Counted from the stretch's first letter, positions 21,081 through 31,299 are shown. The stretch is DNA of 64,000 bases from Rheinheimera maricola (GCF_016918075.2 NZ_JAERPS020000001.1:1116001-1180000), one strand, 5' to 3'. A program made the numbers and translations. The notes: generated from the sequence alone by a model not told the origin.

Positions 21081-23459
21081 ATGCGCAGTTTATCTGCTTT
21101 ACCACGTTACAGCCTGTTAGCGGCTCTGATTAGTCTGACGTTTAGTGCTTCAGCTCAGGATCCTGCACAGCGCTACGACGGCGTAATTACCGATACTCAG
21201 GGGCAACCACTGAAAAATGCCCGCGTTCACATCCATGGTCGCCAGCAATATGTCTATGCTGACGAACAAGGCCGTTTCAGCATTCAGGCGCCTGCCAATG
21301 CAGAATTGCATGTTTCTGCTGCCGGCTACGGTGATAGCTTTGTTACGGTGAAACCAGCACAACCACAACTGAATATTAACCTTACGCCAGGTGGTATCGA
21401 GCGCATTGTGGTTGCCGCCTCCGGTATTCATAAATACAACCTTGAAATGGCCACACCGGTATCGGTACTTACCGGTGAAGAGCTAAGCCGGCGCACCGAG
21501 CCTACCATCGGCGAAACCCTGAAATATGAGCCAGGCGTACATGCCAACTACTATGGCCCGGTGGCATCAAGCCCGGTGATTCGCGGTTTAGACGGCCCGC
21601 GCGTGCGTATTTTAAATAACGGCCTGGACACGGCTGACGTATCACGTATCGGGCCTGATCATGCAATCAGTGCCGATGCCATTACCGCACAGCAAATTGA
21701 AGTTCTGCGAGGCCCGGCAACCTTACTCTACGGCAGTGGTGCTATCGGCGGCGTAATTAACGTGGTGGATAACCGTATTCCGCGCCAGTTGCGTGCTGAC
21801 AGCGAAACTAAACTGGAAACCCGCTACGTTGATGTATCTGATGAAAAAACCGTGGCACTGAACCACGAAGGCAGCAGCAACAATATCGCCTGGCATGTTG
21901 ATGGCTTTAACCGTGACGCAGCAGATTATAATGTGCCCCGCTTCAGCAACGATGAAGGCGAAACAGCCACCCGGCTGGAAAACTCATGGACAAAAAGCAA
22001 TGCGCTGAACGGCGGTTTAAGCTATATCGGCGACCGTGGCTTATTTGGCTTCAGCATTGGCCGGTTGGAGTCTGATTACGGTATTCCGGGCCATCATCAC
22101 CATGAAGATGAGCACGAAGAAGAGCATGAAGAAGAGCATGATGCACAGGATGATGAGCATGCACATGAAGATGAAGGTGTTTTTGCTAAGTTAAAGCAAA
22201 ATCGCCTCAGCATGGCCGGTGAATGGTATACACCGTTTACCGGCATTGAAACCTTAGCTTTTAACGCTGCTTACACTGATTATCAGCATCAGGAAATTGA
22301 AGGTGGCAGCGTAGGCACCACCTTTAAAAATAAAGCACTGGAGAGCCGTCTTAGCCTCGAGCATGAGGAACTTGGTGGTTGGCATGGCCTGGTCGGTTAT
22401 CACTTACAGCACGCAGATTACCGAGCGTTTGGCGAAGAAGCCTTTACTCCCGACAGCGAAACCTTGTCACACGCGATATTTGTGTTGGAAGAAAAGCAGT
22501 TCGGTAATATCTCCGCCCAGTTGGGTGGCCGTATTGAACATACCACACACGACGCAACAGGATTGACCATCGGCCATGATACCGACATTACCCTCCCTGT
22601 ATCTGACGACTTTACTGCCGTTAGTGCATCAGCCGGTTTAGTGTGGGAATTTGTACCAGGTTTTTCCTGGGCCCTGGCGCTTAGCCGCTCAGAGCGGGCA
22701 CCGGGCGCTGCAGAACTGTATTCAAACGGCGCACACATCGCTACCAGCAGCTATGAGTTAGGCATGCGCTATCAAATACACGATGGCGAAATTGAGCTAT
22801 CAGAGCAGTTGTCTGAAAAAGAGACAGCCAACAATGTCGATATTACCTTTCGCAGCTTTAAAGGCGATTTAAGCTTTACCTATAACTTCTTCTACAACAA
22901 GGTGCACAACTATCTGTATCTGGCTGATACCGGCCTGACTATGGCAGATTTAGCGCATGACGAACATGAAGAGGAACATGCTGACGCTGAACATGACGCT
23001 CATGAAAGTTTTGCGGTGTATCAATACCAGCAGCACGATGCCACGTTATACGGGCTGGAATTTGAAGCACGTTACCGGCTGGATGCAGCGCAATCTGTTA
23101 ACGTCTTTGTTGATACCGTGCGGGCGAAACTTGATGGTGGCGATTACCTGCCACGCATTCCGCCCTACAAAACCGGTGTAGGTTATCAGTATAACGGTAT
23201 CAGCTGGAGCGCTGACCTTGGTGTAACACGTTACGCCAAGCAGAACAAAGTGGCCGCCAATGAGACACCAACTAAAGGCTATACCCTGCTTGATGCCAGC
23301 CTGAACTACGACTTTAGCTTGTCGCAGCTGGATATAACGGCGTTTTTACGCGGCACGAACCTGACAAACGAGTTGGGCTTTGTCCACAGCTCCTTTATTA
23401 AAGCCAATGCACCGCTGCCGGGTCGTGCAATAACGCTCGGCCTGCGGGCAACCTTCTGA
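21081..23459 (+). CDS. ZnuD-like TonB-dependent receptor, histidine-rich (zinc uptake)
   Basis: Outer-membrane receptor, probably for zinc. The 792 residues from MRSLSALPRY have a signal peptide ending at ASA-QDP, a carboxypeptidase-regulatory-like domain (about 25-105), a plug (GETLKYEPGVHANYYGPVASS; GPATLLYGSGAIGG) and a barrel ending in aromatic F. Two His/Asp/Glu-rich surface insertions lie at about 337-365 and 625-643, like the zinc-capturing loops of Neisseria ZnuD. AGGA stands 7 bases before the chosen ATG; the upstream ATG at 21057 lacks one. It is followed by a strong terminator, so it stands alone. Confidence 0.85.
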   Translation: MRSLSALPRYSLLAALISLTFSASAQDPAQRYDGVITDTQGQPLKNARVHIHGRQQYVYADEQGRFSIQAPANAELHVSAAGYGDSFVTVKPAQPQLNINLTPGGIERIVVAASGIHKYNLEMATPVSVLTGEELSRRTEPTIGETLKYEPGVHANYYGPVASSPVIRGLDGPRVRILNNGLDTADVSRIGPDHAISADAITAQQIEVLRGPATLLYGSGAIGGVINVVDNRIPRQLRADSETKLETRYVDVSDEKTVALNHEGSSNNIAWHVDGFNRDAADYNVPRFSNDEGETATRLENSWTKSNALNGGLSYIGDRGLFGFSIGRLESDYGIPGHHHHEDEHEEEHEEEHDAQDDEHAHEDEGVFAKLKQNRLSMAGEWYTPFTGIETLAFNAAYTDYQHQEIEGGSVGTTFKNKALESRLSLEHEELGGWHGLVGYHLQHADYRAFGEEAFTPDSETLSHAIFVLEEKQFGNISAQLGGRIEHTTHDATGLTIGHDTDITLPVSDDFTAVSASAGLVWEFVPGFSWALALSRSERAPGAAELYSNGAHIATSSYELGMRYQIHDGEIELSEQLSEKETANNVDITFRSFKGDLSFTYNFFYNKVHNYLYLADTGLTMADLAHDEHEEEHADAEHDAHESFAVYQYQQHDATLYGLEFEARYRLDAAQSVNVFVDTVRAKLDGGDYLPRIPPYKTGVGYQYNGISWSADLGVTRYAKQNKVAANETPTKGYTLLDASLNYDFSLSQLDITAFLRGTNLTNELGFVHSSFIKANAPLPGRAITLGLRATF

Positions 23460-23468
23460 TTAAGCTGC

Positions 23469-23490
23469 GCCCGGCTTAGCCGGGCTTTTT
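23469..23490 (+). terminator. Terminator after the ZnuD-like gene
   Basis: GCCCGGC, three-base loop TTA, GCCGGGC, then TTTTT. This is a textbook rho-independent terminator ten bases after the receptor stop. The convergent flavin oxidase ends 12 bases further on. Confidence 0.9.
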
Positions 23491-23501
23491 ATTCTGAACG
23501 A

Positions 23502-24851
23502 TTACAAAAAACGATCTTTAAAACGGCCCCACTGATAATACCCCTGCTGGCCCAGCCGCCTGAAAGCCGGTAGCGGAAATGGTGCTAACGTCCCCTGATA
23601 AATAGGTAAGTCAGGCAGAGCCAGCCCCATGGTTAATTCGGCAAGACGCACACCAGCAAGGGTACTGAACGATAAACCACTGCCGCAATAACCGCCGGCA
23701 TAAAACAATCCGGATTCAGCTTCACATACCCGTGGTAAATCGTCATATGACACCGCCACCCAACCACTCCAGTGATAGTCACAACGTAAATCGTCCAACA
23801 TCGGAAAACAGTTTTTCAGTGCGGACAATAGCCGCGCCGGATACACGGCTTTTTCAGCATCTTTGCCATACACTGCGCTGCGCCCACCAAATAAAATACG
23901 GTTATCTGGCAGTTTACGGTAATAGTATTTCAGCGCACGGGTATCCATTACTATTTGATTGTGATGCAAGCCGCTTTGTTGCAGTTGCTGCTCACTTAAA
24001 GGTGAAGTAACGATAATACTACTAAGGACCGGTAAACAAGCGCGGTTTAACGGCGGATAAAACCCCTTTGGGGTATAACCGTTAGTGGCAAACACCAGTT
24101 GTTTACAATGCACTCTGGCCTGAGGTGTTTGCAGCACAAAGCCGCCATCGGTATTACGCTGCCATTTCGTTACCGGTGAGCCACTGTATAACCTGGCGCC
24201 ACTGCGCTGTGCCATCGCGGCATAACCTTGCGCAAGCGCAAGTGGATTGACGCCAAAACAATCTGCAAAGCGAATAGCACCGTGCGCCTGCGTGTTGTGC
24301 ATATAATCGCTTTTTACTTCAGCAGCAGATAGATACTCTGCCTTATAACCAAACTGTCGTTGCAAAAATTCCACTTGCGCCGGAAAGTCAGCAGCTAAGC
24401 TCGCTTTGTGTGCCACTTTAAGATAACCCGGTGTTTGGGCGTCACAGTTAATATTGCCCTCAGCTATCATCTGGCGTACCTGCGTAATCGCATCGCTATA
24501 TTCCTGATGAAATACCCTGGCGATATCCAAACCAAATTTTTGACTGAGTTGGGCTAAGCTTAATCTGCCGGTGCCTCTGAGTACAAAACCCGCATTGCGG
24601 CCGCTACAGCCCCAACCTGCCCGGTTGGCCTCTAATACGGTGACTTCGCGGTTAAATCGCTGCGCCAATTGATAGGCACAACTAAGGCCAGTGTACCCGC
24701 CGCCAACGACGACGACATCGGTGGTAATATCTTGCTGCAATGTTACGGTATCCGGCTGGGTATCAACATGCTGCGCCCAATAAGAATTCGGGTAAGTGGC
24801 ATTACAACCTATATCGTTATTAACCAGCGGATCGTACATTGTGTTACTCAC
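23502..24851 (-). CDS. PuuB-like FAD-dependent oxidase (DAO family)
   Basis: Flavoprotein of the D-amino-acid-oxidase fold, resembling gamma-glutamylputrescine oxidase. The 449 residues show the FAD dinucleotide site VVVVGGGYTGLSCAYQLA (about 46-63), then LEANRAGWGCSGRNAGF, a PuuB-like feature, and a C-terminal FAD contact YCGSGLSFSTLAG. The first codon is GTG at 24851, overlapping the GNAT stop; an ATG four codons in (24839) is possible. No other puu genes are near, so the amine substrate is unknown. Confidence 0.8.
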   Translation of the reverse strand: MSNTMYDPLVNNDIGCNATYPNSYWAQHVDTQPDTVTLQQDITTDVVVVGGGYTGLSCAYQLAQRFNREVTVLEANRAGWGCSGRNAGFVLRGTGRLSLAQLSQKFGLDIARVFHQEYSDAITQVRQMIAEGNINCDAQTPGYLKVAHKASLAADFPAQVEFLQRQFGYKAEYLSAAEVKSDYMHNTQAHGAIRFADCFGVNPLALAQGYAAMAQRSGARLYSGSPVTKWQRNTDGGFVLQTPQARVHCKQLVFATNGYTPKGFYPPLNRACLPVLSSIIVTSPLSEQQLQQSGLHHNQIVMDTRALKYYYRKLPDNRILFGGRSAVYGKDAEKAVYPARLLSALKNCFPMLDDLRCDYHWSGWVAVSYDDLPRVCEAESGLFYAGGYCGSGLSFSTLAGVRLAELTMGLALPDLPIYQGTLAPFPLPAFRRLGQQGYYQWGRFKDRFL

Positions 24852-25441
24852 TCATTTGGGCTAAATAAAAGTGCCATTTCCGCAGCACTACAGCGACACA
24901 GCTCTCCACAGCGTGGGCATATATATCCCACGGTTTCAGATAAATGCCGCCAACGATCCGGATGTATTTTTATCAACCTCGCCCCGGCATAGCTAAAATA
25001 GCGCTCGGCGGCATTACCCGGGCTTTCCCGCCAAATATGCGCCAGACCGGCTTTAGCACCCTGCTGCTGCAGCGCAGCAACAGAGGTTTTTAGTAACTGT
25101 GAAGCAATGCCCTTACCGCGTTGCGATGGGCAGACACCGACTGATTTAAAATACGCCATTTGCGCCAACGGCACTGGCCATAGCTGCTCAGTGCACCAAT
25201 TGTCAGCTTGCCATTGTCCAGCAGCGAAACTCAAGCGGTATCCGACAACATTGTCCATGTCATCCAAAGCAATAAAACTCGCATTGATGCCCTGCTTAAC
25301 ACCTTGTTGCTGCATCAGGGTTAGACTAGCGTTGTCGAGATAGTTATCACCGTGGATCTGATTGGCCAGGGCAATTACTGCGGGAAAATAGCTGGAGGTT
25401 AGTTCAAGGATTTGCACAACATTATCCAATGTTTTTGCCAT
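24848..25441 (-). CDS. GNAT acetyltransferase with C-terminal cysteine motif
   Basis: Acetyl-CoA-dependent N-acetyltransferase, substrate unknown. In 197 residues the acetyl-CoA loop appears as SQRGKGIASQLL (about 106-117) after the beta-4 stretch AQMAYFKSVGV. After residue 170 comes a short CPRCGELCRC motif (Cys175, 178, 182, 184), which looks like a small metal site and is not part of the usual GNAT fold. The stop overlaps the flavin oxidase GTG (GTGA), so the two are translated together and may act on the same amine. Confidence 0.8.
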   Translation of the reverse strand: MAKTLDNVVQILELTSSYFPAVIALANQIHGDNYLDNASLTLMQQQGVKQGINASFIALDDMDNVVGYRLSFAAGQWQADNWCTEQLWPVPLAQMAYFKSVGVCPSQRGKGIASQLLKTSVAALQQQGAKAGLAHIWRESPGNAAERYFSYAGARLIKIHPDRWRHLSETVGYICPRCGELCRCSAAEMALLFSPNE

Positions 25442-25636
25442 GGTGCAGTTATAAATCAGACCGCTTCACCAGAGCAACCCATTTTTACTGCTGCAATCGA
25501 CTGCATTTACCTAAACACCAGACGAAATAGCAGAAATATACGATAGACAACAGCGTCGTTATCCAATATGGTTAATAGGACGCAAAAACAAAAACATAAG
25601 CGTTCGGTCACTATAAAATAATCCAGGAAAAGAGCT

Positions 25637-28198
25637 ATGAAAAATCATAATAAGTACCATCCGGTTGCTCGCGCTGTGAAGTTTGGTCTGGCAGCGTCAT
25701 TGTCATTCGGCATTACGGCATTGCCAGTAATGGCGCAAGAAGAAGTTGCAGATACAGCCAAAAAAGAACAAGCCGTAGAGAAAATTGCAGTTGTAGGTAG
25801 TCGTTCTGCACCACGCTCAATTGGTGACTCTCCGGTCCCCATTGATATTATTGGTGGCGAAGAACTCAATAAAAACGGTAACTCAGATATGCTGAATTTG
25901 ATCAGCACTACAGTACCGTCTCTGAATGTGCATTCGCAGCCGATAAGCGATGCAGCTACACTGATCCGCCCTATTAACTTACGCGGCCTGTCTTCAGACA
26001 GTACCTTGGTATTGTTAAATGGCAAACGCCGTCACCGCGCCTCTGTTATTTCATTTTTAGGCGGTGGTATTAATGATGGCGCGCAAGGACCTGATCTGTC
26101 CGTTATTCCAGGCATCGCAATGAAGCAGGTAGAAATCCTGCGTGATGGCGCTGCAGCTCAGTACGGTTCAGATGCTATTGCCGGTGTAGTTAACTTTGTT
26201 CTGAAAGATGCTGCTGAAGGTGGCACAATCGAGATCAAACAAGGTGAATACTACGAAGGAGATGGCACTTCTACTGAAATCGCGGCAAACGTAGGTATGC
26301 CATTGACCAAAGATGGTTTTGTTAATGCCAGTGTGCAATATAAAAATGTTGATGCAACCAGCCGCAGCGTTCAGCGTGGCGATGCGCAAGCTTTAATTGA
26401 TGCCGGCAACACCTCAGTTCTAACGCCTGCACAAGTGTGGGGTTCGCCGGAAATTAACGACGATATTACCATTTTTGTTAACGCCGGATTGGACTTAGAC
26501 AATGGCGGCCAGGCATATATGTTTGGTAACTACTCTGAGCGCGATGTGCGGGGTGGTTTTTACTTCCGTAACCCACATAACCGCGGCGGTGTGTTTTCTA
26601 ATGATGGTGGCGAAACGCTGGAAGTTGTTGATACTACAGGTGCAGGCGGTTGTAGCAATGTGGCAATCTCCGGATTAAATCACCAGCAAATCACCAGCGC
26701 GGTAGGTGCATTGCCAGACAACTGCTTTACCTTTTTCGAAATGTTCCCGGGTGGTTTTACCCCTAACTTTGGCGGTAACATCACTGATACATCATTGGCA
26801 GTAGGCACAAAAGGTGAGTTTAAAACCGGTTTCATGAACGGTATTATGTATGATTTCACCGGTATCGTGGGTCGCAGCGAGTCTATGTTCCAGCTGTTTA
26901 ACTCGGTCAATGCGTCTTTAGGCCCAGAGACACCTACTGACTTCGATGCAGGCAAATATATTCAACTAGAGAAAACCTTTACCGCTGACTTCGTTAAATA
27001 TATCGCCGCTGGCTTATATGAAGATTTAACCGTGGCGTTTGGTACACAGTGGACTGAAGAAAGCTTTGAAATTGTTGCCGGCGAGCAAGCCTCGTGGGAA
27101 GTAGGTCCTTATGTTGACCAACTGAGCAATGGTTCAAACGGTTTCCCGGGCTTCCAGCCACAAACTGCAGGAACCTCTGTTCGTCGTAACTACTCTGCTT
27201 ATATTGACGTAGAAGCTGAGTTTACTGAAAACTTCCTTGGTGCACTTGCTGTTCGCTTTGAAGATTATGACAGCTTCGGTACCACTACTAACTATAAACT
27301 AACCGGTCAGTATCGTTTTAATGATGATTGGGCAGTCCGCGGCTCTACCAGTACAGGTTTCCGTGCGCCAACAGTTGGTCAGGCCAACGTTAGCAACGTC
27401 CGTACTGAATTAAATCAAGGTGTATTAGTTGATGTTGGCGTATTACCTGCCACTAACCCAGTAGCCATTTTAAAAGGCGCGACAGAGCTGGAACCTGAAG
27501 AATCAACGAGTTTCGCACTTGGTTTGGTATACACCGGTTACGACTTCTTTGTCACTGCCGATTACTACCGTATAGACGTCGATGACCGTATTAGCCAATC
27601 AGCACCTTTTGAAGTAACGCCAGATGACATTGCGTTATTAAAAGCTGCAGGTGTCCGCGGTATAGACTCACTAACCAGTATTACCTACCTGACCAACGAT
27701 TTTGACACCCGCACTCAAGGTATCGACATTGTGGCGAACTACTCTGCCGATTTATTAGGTGGCCGCGGTAACTTTGCGCTGGCATATAACTGGAACGATA
27801 CTGAAGTAACACGTTTTACCGCCATCACAGGTGAGTTCCGTGTATCGCGTTTGGAAGACGATCTGCCAAATCACAGAGCGACTTTTACCTGGTCGCAAAG
27901 CTGGGATGATTGGTCAGCCTTTTTGCGGACCAATTATTACGGCACTTATCAGGGCGTACATGCTGATGATCCGGGTTTAACCACTGACGCTAGCGCAAAA
28001 GTTACGCTAGATGCTGAGGTAAGTTACTATATCAATGACAACTTCATTGTCTCTGCCGGTGCACAAAACCTGTTAGATAATGAGCCAGAGAAGTTAACAC
28101 CAGAGCTGGGTAGCATTCTGGGTGCTAAATACTATGAAACCTCACCTATGGGTATTAATGGAGGTTACTACTACTTAAAAGGTACTTATAAGTTTTAA
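25637..28198 (+). CDS. TonB-dependent receptor, substrate unknown
   Basis: Outer-membrane active-transport receptor of 853 residues. A signal peptide ends at VMA-QEE, followed by a TonB-box-like VEKIAVVGSR, a plug domain (about 60-190, with LRPINLRGLSSDSTLVLLNGKR-type text and QYGSDAIAGVVNFVLKD) and a long barrel ending in GTYKF. Two cysteine-containing stretches (GGCSN and DNC, about residues 338-365) may form a loop disulfide. No adjacent gene reveals the ligand. AGGA precedes the ATG by ten bases. A bidirectional terminator follows. Confidence 0.88.
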   Translation: MKNHNKYHPVARAVKFGLAASLSFGITALPVMAQEEVADTAKKEQAVEKIAVVGSRSAPRSIGDSPVPIDIIGGEELNKNGNSDMLNLISTTVPSLNVHSQPISDAATLIRPINLRGLSSDSTLVLLNGKRRHRASVISFLGGGINDGAQGPDLSVIPGIAMKQVEILRDGAAAQYGSDAIAGVVNFVLKDAAEGGTIEIKQGEYYEGDGTSTEIAANVGMPLTKDGFVNASVQYKNVDATSRSVQRGDAQALIDAGNTSVLTPAQVWGSPEINDDITIFVNAGLDLDNGGQAYMFGNYSERDVRGGFYFRNPHNRGGVFSNDGGETLEVVDTTGAGGCSNVAISGLNHQQITSAVGALPDNCFTFFEMFPGGFTPNFGGNITDTSLAVGTKGEFKTGFMNGIMYDFTGIVGRSESMFQLFNSVNASLGPETPTDFDAGKYIQLEKTFTADFVKYIAAGLYEDLTVAFGTQWTEESFEIVAGEQASWEVGPYVDQLSNGSNGFPGFQPQTAGTSVRRNYSAYIDVEAEFTENFLGALAVRFEDYDSFGTTTNYKLTGQYRFNDDWAVRGSTSTGFRAPTVGQANVSNVRTELNQGVLVDVGVLPATNPVAILKGATELEPEESTSFALGLVYTGYDFFVTADYYRIDVDDRISQSAPFEVTPDDIALLKAAGVRGIDSLTSITYLTNDFDTRTQGIDIVANYSADLLGGRGNFALAYNWNDTEVTRFTAITGEFRVSRLEDDLPNHRATFTWSQSWDDWSAFLRTNYYGTYQGVHADDPGLTTDASAKVTLDAEVSYYINDNFIVSAGAQNLLDNEPEKLTPELGSILGAKYYETSPMGINGGYYYLKGTYKF

Positions 28199-28220
28199 GA
28201 AGCTTTAGTACCACCACAAA

Positions 28221-28247
28221 AAATCCGCCGTAAAGGCGGATTTTTTT
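28221..28247. terminator. Bidirectional terminator between the TonB receptor and ydiJ
   Basis: AAATCCGCC (28221-28229), five-base loop, GGCGGATTT, then more T. An A run on the other side gives a T tail on the minus strand too. It serves the receptor from the left and ydiJ from the right. Confidence 0.88.
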
Positions 28248-28260
28248 ATGCTGGCCAGCG

Positions 28261-31200
28261 TTACAGTGCTGCTAGCAAAGCCTGTAGCGGATGCCTCGGT
28301 TTATCGCCTACCAGCCTTTTTACCTGGCTACGACAGGAAAAGCCGGTCACCAATATCTGTTCAGTGCCAAATTGCTCCACTGGTGCGCGCCAACTCATAT
28401 CAAACAGCGCTTTGCTGTTATCCAGATTTTGCGCTTCATGGCCGTATGTACCGGCCATACCACAACAACCTACACTCACTGGCTTTAAACTTAGCCCTGC
28501 GCTGCTGAAGATTTGCTGCCAGGCTTTTTCTGTCGCGGGCAAGGCTGTTTTCTCAGTACAGTGCGCTAACAAGGCAAACTCCGCAGTAGTATTTACCTTA
28601 GGCAGGCTTTGTTGCACCAGCCATTCATGCAGCAGCTGCACGTTAAAATCACCGCGCTTATTACCCAGTGTTTTTTGATATTCATCGCGGTACACCAACA
28701 CTAACGACGCATCCAGCCCCAGCATAGGCAAACCAAGTAGGTGCAACTGATTAAAAAACTCTGCAGCGCTGGCAGCAGTTTTGGCAAATTCACGTAAGAA
28801 GCCTTTTACATGTTGCGGCTTGCCATTGGGCATAAACGGAATTAATACCGGGTTAAAACCCAGCTTTTGCATCAAACTCAGTGCATCTGCTACCAGCTCT
28901 GCTTCATAAAAGCTGGTGAAAGGGTCTTGCACTAATAGCACCGTGCGCGCTTTGTCCTCTGCCGATAACTGCTGCAGTGCAGCTAAATCAAAGCGGTATG
29001 CCTGGCCTATCTGTTGCGATAGAGTAGGTACAGACAGCAGCGGCGTATCAACATAGCCGACGGTTTTACCTAATAACGCCGCGGTGGCTTTTTGTTTAAC
29101 AACAAAATTAACTAACTTTGGCGCTTTAGCCAACCACGGCGCGGTGCGTTCTATATTCCCAACAATGTAGTCTTTAGCAGGCCGCAGATAGCGGCTGTGA
29201 TATAACTGCAAAAAGCGTGAGCGAAATGACGGCACATCGACTTTTACCGGACACTGCCCAGCGCAGGCTTTACAGGCTAAACAGCCTTCCATCGCTTCCA
29301 TCACTTCGTGCGAGAAATCCTCTTCACCGCGCCGTTTTGCCAGGCTGTTTTTTGTGCGTTGCCACAAGCCTTTAATACCGGCAGATCGCTGTAGTAATTG
29401 CTGCTCCTGCGCCAGTACGTCTACACCCTGCATTTCGGTTAAGCGTAACCATTCTCGCATTAAACCGGCGCGGCCTTTCGGGCTGTGGCGCCGGTCTTTA
29501 GTGACTTTGCTGGACGGACACATTGGCGAGTTTTCTTCATAGTTAAAGCACAAGCCATTGCCGTTACAATTCAGGCTGCTGTCAAAGCTGTCTTTAACCG
29601 CGACCGGAATTTGCCGGTCAAAGTACGCCCGTTTTACCCCGTCTACTGACACTAAGCTGTCAGCACTGTTAAACGGTGTGCAAATTTTACCAGGGTTAAC
29701 TCTGTTGCGCGGATCGAACGCCGCTTTAATTTTACGCAGCTCGGTAAACAGCTCATCGCCGAAAAATGCCGGACCGTATTCACTGCGATAGCCCTTGCCA
29801 TGTTCGCCCCACATTAAGCCGCCATATTTAGCAGTTAGTGGCACCACCTGATCAGAGATCGTGCGCAGCAATTGCTCTTGCACCGGATCGCACAAGTCCA
29901 GGGCCGGACGCACATGCAACACCCCGGCATCCACATGGCCAAACATGCCATACTGCAAACCATGGCTATCAAGCAGCGCGCGAAACTCGATAATAAAGTC
30001 TGCCAGATTTTGCGGCGGCACCGCGGTATCTTCGGCAAAGGCAATGGGTTTTTGCCGGCCAGCAGTATTGCCCAGTAAGCCCACTGCTTTTTTGCGCATG
30101 GCGTAAATATTGCCAATAGCACTGTTATCGTAAGTAAGCTGATAGCCAATAATACCGTCGGTTTTATCGTTAATGGCACTGTCTAACCGTGCTGTTAAAT
30201 CAGCAATTTTTTGCTCAATCTCAGCCTGGCTTTCGCTGTTATACTCCACCATGTTCAGCCCCTGCACCTCAACGCCAGGCACATCGGTGATTAAGTCTTT
30301 TACCTGATGCCAGATAATATCATTGCGGGCTAAATTCAGTACTTTGCTGTCAACGGTTTCAACGGAAGTCGCCTCAGCGGCGACCAGAAACGGCGCGTTG
30401 CGCAGCGCGCTTTCAAAGCTGTCGTACTTTATGTTCACCAGACATTTGTATTTGGCAATCGGCGTGATATTCAGTTTGGCTTCAACCACAAAGCCTAGGG
30501 AACCTTCAGAGCCGGTGATAATGCGCGATAAATCAAACTCGGATAAATCATCGTTGAACACATGTTCTAAATCGTAGCCGGTTAAAAAGCGGTTCATGCG
30601 TGGGAATTTTGCCAGTATTTGCGGCCGGTGTTGCCGGCAGCTATCCAGCACCTGGCGATAAATGCGGCCGATGCTATTGGCTTGTTCAGCGCGATGCTCA
30701 GCTTCAAAGGTGGCCATTTTATGTGTCTTTAATACATTGCCGTCTATTAGTACGGTTTTTAATGCCAGCACGTGGTCACTGGTTTTGCCGTATACCAGAG
30801 AGCCCTGGCCGGACGCATCGGTATTGATCATACCACCGATAGTGGCACGGTTAGAGGTGGATAAATCCGGCGCGAAGAAAAAGCCATGCGGCTTTAAAAA
30901 AGCATTCAGCTGATCTTTAATCACCCCTGCCTGCACCCTTACCCAGCGCTGCTCGAGGTTAACTTCCAAAATATTACGCATATGGCGCGATAAATCTACC
31001 ACCACATGCTCAGTCAGGGCCTGGCCATTAGTGCCGGTACCGCCGCCGCGCGGACTAAATTTGATGTGCGAGAAACTAGAGGTTTGCGCCAGCGAGGTGA
31101 GAATAACCAGGTCGTCCGTCGATTTCGGCAGTAATACCGCTTGCGGTAAAGCCTGATATACGCTGTTATCTGTGGCCACCGCTAAACGGCTACCATAGCT

Positions 31201-31299
31201 GGTTTCTATGTCACCGCTATAGCCAGCGGCAACCAAGGCTTTACTAAAAGCGACAATGCTGGCATCCAGCGCAAGTTCGGGATTAAGCTTTGGGATCAT
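28261..31299 (-). CDS. ydiJ: YdiJ-type FAD and iron-sulfur oxidoreductase (D-2-hydroxyglutarate dehydrogenase)
   Basis: Large cytosolic flavoprotein; the Escherichia coli homologue is reported to oxidise D-2-hydroxyglutarate. From MIPKLNPEL the 1012 residues comprise an FAD-binding-4 domain (PRGGGTGTNGQAL near 90), an FAD-oxidase C-terminal domain (FGHVDAGVLHVRPALD), a ferredoxin segment (CLACKACAGQCPVKVDVP), and a Cys-rich C-terminal domain with SVGCCGMAGTYGHE. The GTG at 31311 could add four residues, but the ATG at 31299 matches the family start. It is a stand-alone unit that converges on the TonB receptor gene. Confidence 0.93.
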   Translation of the reverse strand: MIPKLNPELALDASIVAFSKALVAAGYSGDIETSYGSRLAVATDNSVYQALPQAVLLPKSTDDLVILTSLAQTSSFSHIKFSPRGGGTGTNGQALTEHVVVDLSRHMRNILEVNLEQRWVRVQAGVIKDQLNAFLKPHGFFFAPDLSTSNRATIGGMINTDASGQGSLVYGKTSDHVLALKTVLIDGNVLKTHKMATFEAEHRAEQANSIGRIYRQVLDSCRQHRPQILAKFPRMNRFLTGYDLEHVFNDDLSEFDLSRIITGSEGSLGFVVEAKLNITPIAKYKCLVNIKYDSFESALRNAPFLVAAEATSVETVDSKVLNLARNDIIWHQVKDLITDVPGVEVQGLNMVEYNSESQAEIEQKIADLTARLDSAINDKTDGIIGYQLTYDNSAIGNIYAMRKKAVGLLGNTAGRQKPIAFAEDTAVPPQNLADFIIEFRALLDSHGLQYGMFGHVDAGVLHVRPALDLCDPVQEQLLRTISDQVVPLTAKYGGLMWGEHGKGYRSEYGPAFFGDELFTELRKIKAAFDPRNRVNPGKICTPFNSADSLVSVDGVKRAYFDRQIPVAVKDSFDSSLNCNGNGLCFNYEENSPMCPSSKVTKDRRHSPKGRAGLMREWLRLTEMQGVDVLAQEQQLLQRSAGIKGLWQRTKNSLAKRRGEEDFSHEVMEAMEGCLACKACAGQCPVKVDVPSFRSRFLQLYHSRYLRPAKDYIVGNIERTAPWLAKAPKLVNFVVKQKATAALLGKTVGYVDTPLLSVPTLSQQIGQAYRFDLAALQQLSAEDKARTVLLVQDPFTSFYEAELVADALSLMQKLGFNPVLIPFMPNGKPQHVKGFLREFAKTAASAAEFFNQLHLLGLPMLGLDASLVLVYRDEYQKTLGNKRGDFNVQLLHEWLVQQSLPKVNTTAEFALLAHCTEKTALPATEKAWQQIFSSAGLSLKPVSVGCCGMAGTYGHEAQNLDNSKALFDMSWRAPVEQFGTEQILVTGFSCRSQVKRLVGDKPRHPLQALLAAL

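Noticed and set aside
22089-22180. Possible low-complexity sequencing error in the His/Glu-rich stretch of the ZnuD-like gene
   Set aside because: The frame stays open through it, the barrel continues normally afterwards, and a second such stretch exists, so it is a real protein feature.
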